A stretch of 64,000 nucleotides of DNA from Hysterangium stoloniferum (GCA_015178975.1 WHVD01000020.1:310001-374000); one strand, 5' to 3'; shown: positions 1 to 12,303, counted from the first letter of the stretch. The notes: generated by a model not told the origin, from the letters alone. Program-made: numbers and translations.

Positions 1-697
1 ACGACAACGCTTCAGAAAGCGTGGAGCGAGGTTCGGCCGTCGCAGGAGAATGCATGGGGAGTATATCTATAAAACGTCAGGGCCGTATAAACTTATCCTG
101 GAACCACCGTAAATAACGCAGCGGAAGTGTAGTTTTGATAACATATAGGATGTCTAGGCATGATCCATCGCAGAAATTTACGAGCAATCATACCACAATG
201 AGATGTTGCAAACAGGATATAGCGTAATCAGACCAAAAAGGGTGCAACTGTGGAAAGTTTGGTACTTGGTATTCCACTTGGAATGCAACGAGTGACTCAC
301 GGCATTTTGGGACTTCCTATTCGGCTAATTAGCAGCTGTGGATAATAAGGTGAGATGACCTAACTTAGCTAGTCGGAGATGTGATGACGGCAGTGCATCG
401 ACTACCCAATACTAATGACAAATTTGTGAGATTCGCGCATAGTCGAAAACTGATCACGGTGGATACTTAGATATTTAATTAGCTTTACTGAAGTGTCGAC
501 ATGTGCACCTATTATGTCCAATTAACTCTGATCTTGTGCCGACTGGTTTTGGGATGACGATCGTCGGGAATACTTCCTTCTACATGAGTCCGCAAAGCAA
601 AGGGGCAGTTAGCCCAGAGTGTCCCCTTAATCATAGCATATCAGTTTGTGGCTTAGTCTTCGACATTGTCGCACTGACTCGAGGAAAGAGTAGAACC
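1..697. repeat. F-box unit spacer
   Basis: This is the conserved flank that precedes each F-box copy. Landmarks are a stretch reading CTGGAACCACCGTAAATAA near 101 and a block around 585-625 containing AAAGCAAAGG, just before exon 1. No convincing gene is seen. Confidence 0.7.
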
Positions 698-1873
698 ATG
701 GGAAGGACTGAACAACAGCAATTAAAGCAGGGACACAATGGGAGGTACGATATGACCTTCTGTTTCCTTATTTCTTTTTACTTCGTGCACTCAGTTGATC
801 CTCCCAATTGTCTCCTCCAGTGGATATCACCCAAAGGCATATCAAGGGATTCAGAGCTTACGTTCTTCACCATTCACCAAACTCCCAATGGAGTTAATAA
901 TCATGATAGTAAGATTTTCAAAAAGGGATTTTTGAACGGCATATTCGTTGTCAACTGTATCTAAAGCCATCAGAGGCTGCATTCCCGCCATTTTCTTCCG
1001 CACCCCTTCAGCCAACCGGGCTCCCAGAACAATGATAAAATATGATGATTATTCTGATACGGAGAATATGTTCATTACGATCGGTATTAATGATGAGGTC
1101 ACCTGGTCTCGCAAAAAGCCCAAACATCTCTGCATTCAACTACTTGGCATCCCGGAAAATATCAACTATAGGAATTTCAGCCCTTTACCATCCAGTCTCA
1201 CCCACTTCATTCTTCAAGTTCATCACTATGACATTTCGTTGTTCTTCTACTATTTGAGGCGTCGAACGACCACACATCTGTTTATAAGGGCCATTGATGT
1301 TGGAATATGTGGTTCGGAACCCTAAGTACCCACATGTATCCATAGTAGTCCTTATCCATGGCTTTGGTTCTGTCCACCATGCGGTCAATCTGAGTCTGAG
1401 TTTGAGTATGAGTGGTGGTCTATTTGTCCACTAGGGTCACTATTCTGTGCCCCGATCCCCCTTCCCTTCTTTCATTCTAACAATTGATAGTTCAGAATGT
1501 CAGCTTTTCCGCGATATCCCCCTCTTTTACTGTCGACGACGTCAGGCTCTGGTACTTCCCCTGAAATCGTGGGATGTCTTGTAACAAGGCTTCGAGAGAT
1601 TACTCGACGGCCTAGATTCACTCCCTCAATTGCAAGTAGTCGGTCTATGCCCATATCGTTCCAGCCTAGACCGCAACCCCAGCTTTTCTTACACTGAAAT
1701 GAAGCGTTCCCTTGCGCGTCTCACTCACGGGCATGCATCTCAAGTGGTTGCAGTGCCTCTAGAATACATCACTGTAGCACAGTGGTATGACTGGCTACAG
1801 CCTGGTGGGGAGAGTGTGGGATGAAGCCCGTCGGCTTCTCAAGGAGAAACAGGAGTCCGTTGTTAAGGATTGA
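698..1873 (+). pseudogene. F-box-like gene copy A, degenerate
   Basis: Exon 1 (698-744) starts with the family's MGRTEQQ and ends in a GTACGA donor where intact copies have GTAAGA. In the body the F-box start is eroded, although the block for SKAIRGCIPAIFFRT (near 961-1000) is recognisable. About 20 bp after it is missing relative to the duplicate at 33924, and several frameshifts follow. A 185 bp LTR-like element interrupts it at 1298. The C-terminal end (WYDWLQP) is still visible near 1785-1800. Clearly non-coding as a whole. Confidence 0.85.
1298..1482 (+). mobile_element. 185 bp LTR-like element (solo LTR or mini-LTR)
   Basis: It begins TGTTGGAATATG and ends TTCTAACA. Flanking 5 bp target duplications ATTGA are at 1293-1297 and 1483-1487. 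The duplicate at 34539-34543 has the empty site with a single ATTGA, so it inserted after duplication or was absent from that copy. The interior has a short run of GAGT-rich repeats (1392-1412) and no coding capacity. Its 5' end resembles the element at 31404. Confidence 0.85.
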
Positions 1874-2909
1874 TATGTATAGTAGTTTATAGGCTCTGCG
1901 GGTGGGGTGTGTTGTAGGGATCACACAAGACGTTGCATGAAAATAGTGCCAAATGATATAGTGGCAGGTCGAAGGAAGTGCCCGTTTTAATACTGGGACA
2001 TTTGAAGTTGTCTTGCACTATTCCAGAGCGTGTATCTTTCTGGGGAATCTTGTAACATACAGTCTCTCGTTTACACGTTGACTCTCTGAACACGAATCGA
2101 AGAATGCTTCCTGCGGTGATGTCGAAAAAGAGGAAATACGTCAATACTTCGTCAGGAGGAAGAGTGTCGTTGACTGTCGTCAGTCCCTCCCGACCACAGA
2201 CCCTTGCATATTATCAACGACAACGCTTCAAAAAACATGGATGCGAGGTTCGGCCGTCGCAAGAGAATGGATAGGCTGTATATGTATAAAACGTCAGTAT
2301 GAACTTATCCTGGAACCACCGTAAATAAAGCAGCGGAAGTGTAGTTTTGATAACATATAGGATGTCTAAGCATGATCCACCTTGGAAATTTACGACCGAT
2401 CATACCACAATGAGATATTGCAAACTGGATATAGCGTAAGCGGACCAAAGAGGGTGCAACTGTGGAAAGATTGGTACTTAGTATTCAACTTGGAATACAA
2501 AGAGTAACTCACAGCATTTTGGAACTTCCTATTCAGCCAATTAGCAGCTGTGCATAATGAGGTGGGATGACCTAACTTAGCTAGTCGGAGATGTGATGAC
2601 GGCAGTGCATCGACTAACCAATACTAATGACAAATCTATGAGATTCGCGCATAGTTGAAATCTCATCACGGTGGATATTTAGATATTTAATTAGCTTTAC
2701 TCAAGTGTCAACATGTGCACCTATTATTTCTTAACCTGACTGAAAGTCCAATAAACTCTGATCTTGTGCCGGGATAACGATCGTCGGAAATACTTCCTTC
2801 CACATTACTCCGCAAAGCAAAGGGGGAGTTAGTCCAGAGTGACCCCTTAATCATAGCACATCAGTTTGTCTTCAACATTCTCGCACTAACTCTAGGAAAG
2901 AGTAAAACC
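1874..2909. repeat. F-box unit spacer between A and B
   Basis: The spacer comprises the 3' flank (GTGGGGTGTGTTG near 1901) and the 5' flank of the next unit. It repeats with moderate divergence after every F-box copy in the window. No gene is seen. Confidence 0.7.
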
Positions 2910-3911
2910 ATGGGAAGGGTTGAACAATAGGAATTAAAGCAGGGACACAACGGGAGGTAAGATATAACCTTCTGTTTCCTCATTTCGTTTTACTCCGTGC
3001 ACTCAAATATTGATCATCCTGATTGTTTCTACCAGTGGCTCTGAACCAAATTCACCCCAAGGGATTAAGAGCTTATGTTCCTCACCATTCGCCAAACTCC
3101 CAATGGAGGTAATAATCATGATAGTGGGATTTGCCTTAAGGGATTTTTGGACGGCATATTCGTTCTCACTTGTATCTAAAGCTATCAGAGGCTGCATTCC
3201 CGCCATTTTCTTCCGCACCATCGTCGTCTCCGGTCCATACCCTTCAGCCAACCGGGCTCCTAGATCAATGATAAAATATGATAATACGGAGAATATATTC
3301 ATTACGACGGCATTGATGATGAGGTCACCTGGTATCGCAAGAAGCCCAAACATCTCTGCATTCAACTACTTGGCATCCCAGAAGATATCAATTATGGGAA
3401 TTTCGGCACTTTACCGTACAGTCTCACCCACTTCATTCTTCAAGTTCATCACTATAACATTTCGTTGGTCTTCTACTCCCGGAGGCGTCGAACGATCACA
3501 CATCTGTTCATAAGGGCCATTGATAGTTCAGAATGTCAGCTTTTCCGCAATTTCCATTTCTTTTACTGTCGACGACTTGAGGCTCTGATACTTTCCGCGA
3601 ACTCATGCGATGTTTTGGAACAGGGCTTCGAGAGATTCCTCGACAGACTAGATGGAGTCCCTCAATTGCAAGTAGTCGGTCTATGCCCGTATCATTTCAA
3701 CCTAGACCGCACCCCCAGCGTTTCTTACACTGAAATGAAACGCTCCCTTGCGGGTCTCACTCACCGGAATGCATCTCGAGTGGTCGCAATGCCACCAGAA
3801 GACATCACTGTATCACAGTGGTATGACTGGTTACAGCCTGATGAGGAGTGTGTGTGGGATAAGGCCCGTCGGCTTCTCAAAGAGAAACCGGAGTCCGTTG
3901 TTAAGGATTGA
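2910..3911 (+). pseudogene. F-box-like gene copy B, frameshifted
   Basis: Exon 1 (ATG 2910) carries a premature TAG at 2928-2930 where the duplicate (35941) still has CAG, a C-to-T change. Exon 2 encodes a good F-box (LPMEVIIMIVGFALRDF onward), but about one base is lost near 3306 relative to copy F. That shifts the frame, which is carried on by an overlapping frame to the family C terminus (VWDKARRLLKEK). The frameshift is shared with copy B', so it predates the duplication. Confidence 0.88.
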
Positions 3912-4878
3912 TATGTATAGTTGTTTATAGGCTCTGCGGGTGGGGTGTGTTGTAGGGATCACACGAGATGTTGCATGGCAGAGCGTGTAGCGTTCTGGGA
4001 AATCTTATAACATACAGCCTCTCGCTTACAAAGTTGACTCTTTGAGCGCGATTTGAAAACATTCTTCCTGGGGTGCTGTCCAAACAGAGGGAATACGTCA
4101 ATACTTCTTCAGGAGTAAGAGTGTCGTTGACTGTCGTCAGTCCCTACTGATCATAGGCCATTAGATATTATCAACGACAACGACAGTTCAGAAAAGGTGG
4201 ATGCGATGTTCGGCCGTCGCAATTAAATGCATAGGCTGCATATTGAGCGCCAGATGAACTTCTCCTGGAACCACCGTAAATAACGCAGCTGATGTCTAGT
4301 TTTGATAACATATACGATGTCTAGGCATGATCCATCGGAAAAAATTACGAGCGATCATACCACAATGAGATATTGCAAACAGGATATAGCGTAATCCGAC
4401 CAAAAAGGGTGCAACTGGGAAGTTTGGTACTTGGTATTCAACTTGGAATGCGAAGAGTAACTGACGGCATTTTGGGACTTCCTATCCAGCTAATTAGTGG
4501 CTGCGGATAATAAGGTGGGATGACCTAACTTAGCTAGTCGGAGACGTGATGACGGCAGTGCATCGACTACCCAACACTAATTTCAAATCCATGAGATTCG
4601 CGCATAGTTGAAAACTGATCATGATGGATATTTAGATATTTAATTAGTTTCACTTAAATGTCGACATGTGCATCTATTATTTCCTAACCTGACTGAAAGT
4701 CCAATTAGCTCTGATCATTGCCGACTGGTTTTGGGTTCACAATCGTCGGAAATACTTCCTTCCACATTAGTCCGCAAAGCAAAGGGGGAACTAATCAGAG
4801 TAACCCCTTAATCATAACACATCAGTTTGTCGCTTAGTCTTCAACATTCTCGCACTAACTTGAGGAAAGAATAAAACT
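3912..4878. repeat. F-box unit spacer between B and C
   Basis: This is the same spacer type as 1874-2909. The tract near 4550-4580 (CAGTGCATCGACTACCCAA) recurs near 6155-6185 and marks the ends of the deletion that removed unit C from copy 2. No gene is seen. Confidence 0.7.
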
Positions 4879-5841
4879 ATGGGAAGGGTTGAACAACAGG
4901 AATTAAAGCAGGGACAAAATGGGAGGTAAGATATGACCTCCTGTCTTCTCATTTCTTGTACTTCTTGCACCCAGATATTCATCATCCGAACTGTTTTTGC
5001 CAGTGGTTCTGAAGCAAATCCACATCAAGGGATTGAGAGCTCATGTTCTTCACCATTCGCCAAACTCCCAATGGAGTTAATAATCATGATAGTGGGATTT
5101 GCCTTGACGGATTTTTGGACGGCACATTCGTTGTCAACTGTATCTAAAGCCATCAGAGGCTGCATTCCCGCCATTTTCTTCCGCACCATCGTCCTCTACC
5201 CTCTATGCCCTTCGGCCAACAGGATTCCCAAGGCAATTTCAGACTATTCTGATATGGAGAACATATTCATTACGATCGGCACTGACGATGATAAGCTCAT
5301 TTTGAATCACACGCAGCCCAAACATCTCTGCATTTGACTACTTGGCATGCCAGAAAATATCAACTATAGGAATTTCAGCCATTTACAGTCCAGTCTCATC
5401 CACTTAATTATTCAAATTCATCACGATGACATTTCTTTGTTCTTGTACTACTTGCACTCAAAAGATCACACATCTGTTTATAAGGGCCATTCATAGTTCA
5501 GAATGTCTGCTGCCCCTCGATGTCCACCGTGACCTCTTTCGCTGTCGAAAACTTGAGGCTCTGGTATTTCCCGCAGAATCGTGGGATGTCTTGGAAGAAG
5601 CCTTCGAGATCTTCCTCGACGCCTCGATGGGCTCCCTCGATTGCAAGTAGTCGGTCTATGCCGATGAAGCACTCCCTTAGGGGTCTCACTGACGGGAATT
5701 GCATCTCGAGTGGTCGCAGTGCCACCAGAAGACATCACTACATCAAAGTGGTATGACTCGTTACAGCCTGGTGGGGACAGTGTGTGGGATAAAGCCCGTC
5801 GGCTTCTCAAGGAGAAACAGGAGTCCGTTAATAAGGATTGA
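4879..5841 (+). pseudogene. F-box-like gene copy C, degenerate
   Basis: Exon 1 at 4879 and the F-box in exon 2 (LPMELIIMIVGFALTDFWTA) are readable. A TGA at about 5335-5337 replaces a CAA codon present in sister copies, and frameshifts follow around 5450 and 5640. The unit has no counterpart in copy 2. Confidence 0.85.
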
Positions 5842-6424
5842 TATGTACAACGGTTTATAAGTTCTGCGGGTGGGGTGTGTTGTTGGGATCACACGAGATG
5901 TTGGATGAAAATAGTATTAAATTATATCGTGGGAGTCGAAGGAAAGTGAATGATCATCCCACAATGAGATATTGCAAACAGGATATAGCGTAACGGACAA
6001 AAAAGGTTGCAACTGTGGAAGGTTTGGTATTTGGTATTCAACTTTGGAATGCACAGAGTAACTCACTTCATTTTGGGACTTCCTATCGATCTAATTAGTA
6101 GCTGTGGGTAATAAGGTGGGATGAACGTAACTTAGATAGTCTGAGACGTGATGACGGCAGTGCATCGACTACCCAATACTAATGACATATCTATGGATAT
6201 TTTGATATGGAATTAACTTGACTTAAAGGTCGACATGTGCATATTATATTAACCTGACTGAAAGTGCAATTAGCCCTACGGGTTTTTGGGATGACGATCG
6301 TCGGGAACACTTTCTTCCACTTTAGTCCGCTCCCCAAAGCAAAGGGGGAGTTAGTCCGCAGTGACCCCTCACTCATCCCACATCGCTTTGTGGCTTAGTC
6401 TTCGACATTCTCGCACTAACTCCC
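5842..6424. repeat. F-box unit spacer between C and D
   Basis: This is a shortened spacer: the stretch between the 3' flank (to about 5945) and the block that includes ATGAGATATTGCAAACAGG is deleted. No gene is seen. Confidence 0.65.
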
Positions 6425-7438
6425 ATGGGAAGGACTGAACAACAGCTATCAAAGGAAGGAGACGATGAGAGGTAAGATATGGCCTTCTGTTTCCTCATTT
6501 CTTTTACTTCGTGCACTCAGATATTGATCATCCCAATTGTTTCGACCAGTGGCTCTGAACCAGATTCAGATCAAGGGATTGAAAGCTCATGTTCTTCACC
6601 ATTCGGCAACCTCCCAATGGAGTTAATAATCGTGATAGTGGAATTTGCTTCCAGAGATTTTTGGACGGCATGTTCGTTGTCAGCTGTATCTAAAGCCATC
6701 AGAGGCTGCATTCCCGCCATTTTCTTCCGCACCACCATCATCTGCCCTCCATACCCTTTGGCCAACCGGGCTCCCAGGCCACTGATCAAATATGGTGGTG
6801 ATTGTTCTGATACGAAGAACATATTCATTGTGATGGGCACTGATAATGATAACCTCATCTTGTCTCAAACGAAGCCCAAACATCTCTGCATTCAACGACT
6901 CGCCATGGGCGACTTCATCTCTGGGAGTTCCAACCCTTTGCCATCCAGTCTCACCCACTTAATTGTCGGAGTCGATCACTATGACATTTCGTTGTTCTTC
7001 TACTACTTGAGGCCCGAGACGATCACACATATGTTTGTAAAGGTCATTCAGAATTCAGGACCTAAGCTTTCCAGCCATACCGCCGTCTTTCCCTCTCGAC
7101 GCCTTGAGGCTTTGGTCTATCCCGCGGAATCGTGCCATGTCTTGGAACGAGACTTCGAGAAATTCCTCGACGGCCTAGATGGACTCCCTCAATTGCAAGT
7201 AATCGGCCTATGCCCACATCATTTCATCCGAGACCGCGACCCCAGCGTTTCTTACACTGAAATGAAGCGCTCCCTTGCGGGTCTCACTCACCGGAATGCA
7301 TCTCGAGTGGTCGCAATGCCACTAGAAGCCGTCACTTTATCACAGTGGTATGACTGGTTACAGCCTGATGAGGAGAGGGTGTGGGATAAGGCCAGTCGGC
7401 TTCTCAAGGAGAAACAGGAGTCCGTTGTGAAGGATTGA
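6425..7438 (+). CDS. F-box-like protein, copy D (intact, one intron)
   Basis: Gene model: exon 1 at 6425-6471, intron 6472-6549 (GTAAGA...CCAG, 78 bp), exon 2 at 6550-7438, giving 311 aa. I chose this start because the MGRTEQQ exon is conserved in front of every copy and the splice restores frame. The alternative ATG at 6479 lies inside the intron. An F-box-like segment spans about residues 36-75 (LPMELI, LSAVSKAIRG, FFRT). The rest is a divergent, possibly leucine-rich substrate-binding region ending in WYDWLQP and a charged VWDKASRLLKEK tail. F-box proteins usually recruit substrates to SCF ubiquitin ligases; the target is unknown here. Of the five tandem copies A to E, this is the only one without disruption. 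Confidence 0.75.
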
Positions 7439-8400
7439 TATGTTTAGTGGTTTATGGTGGGGTGTGTTGTAGGGATCACACGAGACGGTGGACGAAAATA
7501 GTACCAAATTATATAGTGGCATGTCGAAGGACGAGCCAGTCAATTAATACAGAGACATTCGAAGTTGTCTTGCACTATGATTCCAGACCGTGTACCTTTC
7601 TGGGAAATCTTGTAACATACAGCCTCTCGCTTACAAGTTGACTCTCCCAGCGCGATTTGAAACACTCTTCCTGCAGTGCTGTCCAAAAAGAGGGAAAACG
7701 TCAATACTTGGTCAGGAGCAAGAGTGTTGTTGAGTGTCGTCAGTCCCTACCGACCACAGGCCCTTGGATATTATCAACGACAAGCTTCAGAAAAGTGAAG
7801 CTGTATATATACAACGTCACGACCCGTATGAACTTATCCTGGAACCACCGGAATAACGCAGGTAATGTCTAGTTTTGATAACATATACCATGTGTAGGCA
7901 TGATCCATCTCAGAAATTTACGTGCGATCAAACCACAATATGATATTGCAAACACGATATAGCGTAAGCGGGTGCAACTGTGGAAAGTTTGGTACTTGCT
8001 ATTCAACTTGGAATGCAGAGAGTAACTCACTTCATTTTGGGACTTCCTATCCAGCTAATTAGTAGCTGTGGGTAATAAGGTGGGAAGACGTAACTTATCT
8101 AGTCTGAGACGTGATGACGGCAGTGCATCGACTACCCAATACTAATGACATATCTATGGATATTTTGATATTTAATTAGCTTAACTTAAAGGTCGACTTG
8201 TGCATATTATTCCCTAACCTGGCTGAAAGTGCAATTAGCCCTGATCCTGTGCCGACTGGTTTTGGGATAACGATCGTCGGGAGCACTTCCTTCCACTTTA
8301 GTCCGCTCCCCAAAGCAAAGGGGGAGTTAGTCCGCAGTGACCCCTCACTCGTCCCACATCGCTTTGTGGCTTAGTCTTCGACATTCTCGCACTAACTCCC
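7439..8400. repeat. F-box unit spacer between D and E
   Basis: This spacer contains the left breakpoint of the copy 2 inversion (about 7577-7597). No gene is seen. Confidence 0.7.
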
Positions 8401-8945
8401 ATGGGAAGGACTGAACAACAGCTATGAAAGGAAGGACACGATGGGAGGTAATATATGACCTTCTGTTTCCTCATTTCTCTATACTTCGTGCACTCATATA
8501 TACATCATCCCAATTGTTTCTACCAGTGCCTCTGAAGCAGATTCACATCAAGGGATTGAAAGCTCATGTTCTTCACCATTCGCCAAACTCCCAATGGAGT
8601 TAATAATCGTGATAGTGGGATTTGCCTTGAGGGACTTTTGGACGGCATGTTCGTTGTCAAAAGCCATCAGAGGCTGCATTCCCGCCATTTTCTTCCACAC
8701 CATCGTCCTCTGCCCTCCATACCGTTCGGCCAACCAGACTCCCAAGGTAGTGCTAGACTATTCTGATATGGAGAACATATTCATTACGATTGGCACTGAT
8801 GATGATAAGCTCATTTTGTATGACACTCAGCCCAAACATCTCTGCATTCAATCACTCGGCATGTCAGACGAGGAGTCTCCGCCCTTTACAGTCCAGTCTC
8901 ACCCATTCAAGTTCATCTCTATAACATTTGGTTGTTCTTCTACCT

Positions 8946-9895
8946 CAAGGTGCAATCGGACTGACAGTAGTTGGGATGATCAATTTAGAGGTACAATTAG
9001 GGATTACTTATAGAATGTGAGAGAGAGTAGGAGTAACATTGCTAATATGAGAAAGAAATGGAATAGCTTCTAGAGATGTGTTCTATTTCATTAAGTCTTA
9101 TCCTTAAAGACAAATTGAGTAGTAGCAAGCAAGCATCAACTGTTTCAGTGTGAAGCTTTTCTCACAGTTAAACTATCAGTGTGGGATGCTGATGTTATTG
9201 AGCCAGAACCCCAAACCAATACTTGCATTGTGCAGGTGGTAGTTGTCAGGGTTAAAGGTGTCTTGTCTATTGTGACTATCACAGTTACAAGTGTCACTGT
9301 TGTGGGCTGGTAGGCACTCATGCACCCACAAGCATACATATGTATGTGGACCATTGCACTACTAAATGCAAGATATATCTTGTATTTAAAGTGAAGGAAA
9401 AATAATATAAAATATAGAAGAAAAAAAGAATCAAAGCAATACTCAATTCCCAATGGATTATTGTGCTGTTCACAGCCTATCCTTCACACTATGATTCCAT
9501 CAAGGCATATATGAAAGAGGAACTTAAGAAGGAAATGGAAAAGAAGGGTAAGGGGTTTGGGAAGGAAAGAAGGATTTTTAAAGGCACCATTGGTTAAAGA
9601 CATATCACAATGGAGCAACAAATTTAGCGTCCTAGATGGTCTGCCAGATAATTATGGCTCTCTACCCTGCTCAGACACATTCAAACTCACAAAACACTTC
9701 CAGTGCAATGTTTCTGATGTACTTTTCTTGGGCCCAGTGGGTGCAACTGAGCCTGCTGACATGCTTTGCTTTGGTTTAGCAAATCAAATTGAGTTCACAG
9801 ATGAACTAACTTCCACATTGGATGGTGATTGCACAGATAAACATGGATTATCAATTGCCAATGAGCTCATGCACTTGCATTTTAGCACCAAGCTT
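8946..9895 (+). mobile_element. 0.95 kb insertion in F-box copy E, origin unknown
   Basis: The sequence is absent from copy 2, where flanking F-box sequence is continuous. No clear target-site duplication is visible. About 9016-9474 shows LTR-like features: a GCACCCACAAG tract near 9328 also occurs in the solo LTR at 17666, and the stretch ends GTTCACA. The remainder carries a 128-codon frame (9557-9943) that runs into F-box sequence. The segment is very poor in CpG. It may be a decayed retroelement plus a captured gene piece. Confidence 0.6.
9557..9895 (+). pseudogene. Unrecognised coding fragment within the insert
   Basis: An open frame begins MGRKEGFLKAPLVKDIS and includes an acidic stretch (EFTDELTSTLDGDCTDKHG). 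I do not recognise the family. The frame continues past the insert end into F-box sequence read out of frame, so the last 16 residues or so are artificial. Low CpG content suggests an old, mutated transposon or gene fragment. Confidence 0.35.
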
Positions 9896-10353
9896 CAACT
9901 TGAATCCTGTGACGATCACACATCTGTTTATAAGGGCCATTGATAGTTCACAATGACAGCTTTCCCCCGATTTCCCCCTCTTTCACTGTCGAGAACTTGA
10001 GACTCTGGTATTTCCCGCGGAATCGTCCGACGTCTTGGAAGAAGACTTCGAGGAATTCCTCGACGGCCTAGATGGAATCCCTTGATTGCAAGCAGTCGGT
10101 ATATGCCCATATCAATTTACTCTAGACAACACCAGCAACCCCAGCTGTTCTTACACTGAAATGAAGCGCTCCCTTGTGGTTCTCACTCACCCGAATGCAT
10201 CTCGAGTGGTCGCAGTGCCTCTGGAAGACACCACTGTAGCACAGTGGTGTGACTGGTTACAGCCTGGTGAGGAGAGTGTGTGGGATAAGGCCCATCAGCT
10301 TCTCAAGGAGAAACAGGAGTATGTTGTGAAGGATTGATATGTTTAGTGGTTTA

Positions 10354-10580
10354 TTATTGAGACTGTCCTGGACTTTTACCGGAGCAGAGCTCAACTACGA
10401 CGTTCATGATAAGGAACTCCTGGCAAATCTTTCAGCTTTCAAAGTGTGGCGACACTACTTGGAAGGCTCGGGAACTCCGATTGCAGCAGGCTCGCTGGTC
10501 TGAATATCTATCCGCCTCCAATATGATTATCTGTTTTCGACCCAGCCATCTCGGTGGCAAACCTGACGCTTTAACTAGAT
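10354..10580 (+). pseudogene. Gypsy RNase H fragment
   Basis: Conceptual translation shows the Ty3/gypsy RNase H motif [10 protein letters not shown], followed by [16 protein letters not shown] deletion after 10483 removes the strand with VVTD and KNLEYF that the duplicate at 48832-49134 keeps. It is joined without a spacer to F-box 3' flank. Confidence 0.85.
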
Positions 10581-10726
10581 GATGGGACGTCTATCCTAAA
10601 GAGGGGAGCAATGACTATGCCACAGTAAACCCGCACAACCTGAAACCTATTTTCACGAATCAGCAACTTACCGCATCGGTCCACACAACTTTCCTCGTCC
10701 ATCCCATTGTCTGTGGAATTATCATT

Positions 10727-11605
10727 ATGGATATTGTGAAGTTACATCAAGATATTCTATCAGCAATTCTGCTAGACCTGATAACTAAAGCTCACCTTGA
10801 CAATCCCGTGGACCCCGATCAACCCTGGTGGTCTCTTGATCAGCATGGTTTCATTAGACTTGACGATTGGATCTATGTACCGGACTCCGACAGCCTCCAC
10901 CTCAGGATCCTTCAGTACAAACATGATCACCCACTTTCAGGACATTTTGGGTACAACAAAACTCTATCATTAATAAGAAGAGAATACACTTGGCCTGGAC
11001 TCTGTGGATTCGTTAAGCACTATTGTAAAACTTGCACTACTTGTCCCCACTCGAAATCTCAGCAACACAAGCCATACAGCCTTTTGAAATAACTCCCATT
11101 ACCGGAACACCCGTGGAATTCTATCTCTATTGATTTCATTGAACACCTACCAGATTCTGAAGGCTTTTCCGCCATTCTAGTCATTGTTGACAGATTCTCA
11201 AAACAAGGTATATTCATTGCTACTTATGATACAATTATGTCTGTGCAGTTAGTGGAACTTTTTATTATCCACGTATTTTCCAAGCATGGAGTTCTGTCCC
11301 ACGTAACTTCCGACCAAGGATCAGAGTTTGTGTCTCATTTCTTTAGATCCCTCAGGAAATCCTTGGACATGAAATTACATTTCACGTCTGGACATCACCT
11401 GGAAGGCGACGGACAAACTGAATGTGTCAATCAGACATTGGAACAATATCTCCATGTATATTGCAATTATCAACAGGACAATTGGAAATCCTTGTTACCA
11501 CTTGCAGAATTTGCTTACAACAATGCACCCTCGGCCACTACTGGCATTTCCCCGTTCTTTGCAAATAAAGGATATAATCCAAATATTACAGTACATCCAG
11601 AATGA
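10727..11605 (+). pseudogene. Gypsy integrase (zinc-binding plus catalytic core)
   Basis: The first part (10727-11092) has an H-H-C-C zinc-binding module (HPLSGHFGYNKT, then CKTCTTC). A TAA at 11090-11092 sits where the family has Gln. The catalytic part (about 11115-11605) contains the conserved SIDFIEHLP, VTSDQGSEF and DGQTECVNQTLEQYL blocks, that is, the D, D and E positions. The frame ends at a TGA after VHPE, where Arg (CGA) is usual. Confidence 0.88.
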
Positions 11606-12110
11606 AATCTCACCTCTGCTCATGCTCCCGCCACCCAACTTCAAGATTGGCGATCATGTGTTTGTCAAAGCTCAATTCTTCCAGACTACCTGTCCATCAA
11701 AAAAGCTTGCTGAAAAATATTTAGGTCCGTTTGAAATTATCACACAAGTAGGTTCAGTCTCTTGGACCCTACAGCTTCCGGATAGCATGTGCACGGTACA
11801 CCCAGTATTTCATGTTTCTATGTTAGAACCTTGTACTGCTAACACTATCCCAGATCGTGTGCAATTTCCACCCCCTCCGGTCATTATTGACGCAGAACCC
11901 GAGTTTGAAATCTCGCAAATTTTAGATTTGAAAATTGACAAGCATCGATGCACTTGTAAACTGCTTTACTTGGTCAAGTGGACGGGTTACGAGGGCACCG
12001 ATGAAGAAACCTCATGGATTTTGGCCACGGAACTCAGTAATGCCATGGAAATCATTACTGACTTTCATACAGCTTACCCACTCAAACCTGGACCACTATT
12101 GTCTCTCTGA
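11606..12110 (+). pseudogene. Gypsy integrase C terminus with chromodomain
   Basis: In a second frame the sequence resumes with FKIGDHVFVKAQFF and KYLGPFEI (GPY/F-type module). It ends with a chromodomain (about 11890-12070: EPEFEISQILD, LLYLVKWTGY, TSWI), which in chromoviruses directs integration to histone-marked chromatin. About 40 residues expected between the integrase core and this module are missing, so the frame switch reflects a deletion. Confidence 0.88.
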
Positions 12111-12303
12111 CTGCACTCCATGGACCCCATGTTACGTTTGGACTCAATTTCATTATTCCCTGTCGCCCTATGTCTCTCTTTGCTTTTACAGGTTCTGACA
12201 TGTTTTCAAGTTCTTAAGCGGATTTTCCACAGACTTTGATTCTTATGATTTTCATGCTTTACTTTTATATGTTCAAATTATTATCAAGTTTTATTTTATT
12301 TTT

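Larger units (their letters stand above)
8401..10337 (+). pseudogene. F-box-like gene copy E, interrupted
   Basis: Exon 1 has CTA TGA, a stop not found in the duplicate. Exon 2 starts normally (LPMELIIVIVGFALRDF), then stops matching at about 8945 and resumes at about 9896 with the C-terminal half, ending at TGA 10335. The 0.95 kb between is absent from the duplicate E' (49136-50136). A second stop (CCT TGA, near 10080) is shared with E'. The 3' flank runs straight into truncated gypsy sequence at about 10350. Confidence 0.87.

Noticed and set aside
503-964. A 153-codon reading frame before and across F-box copy A
   Set aside because: It runs through spacer, exon 1 and intron of the F-box unit in a frame not kept in the other copies.
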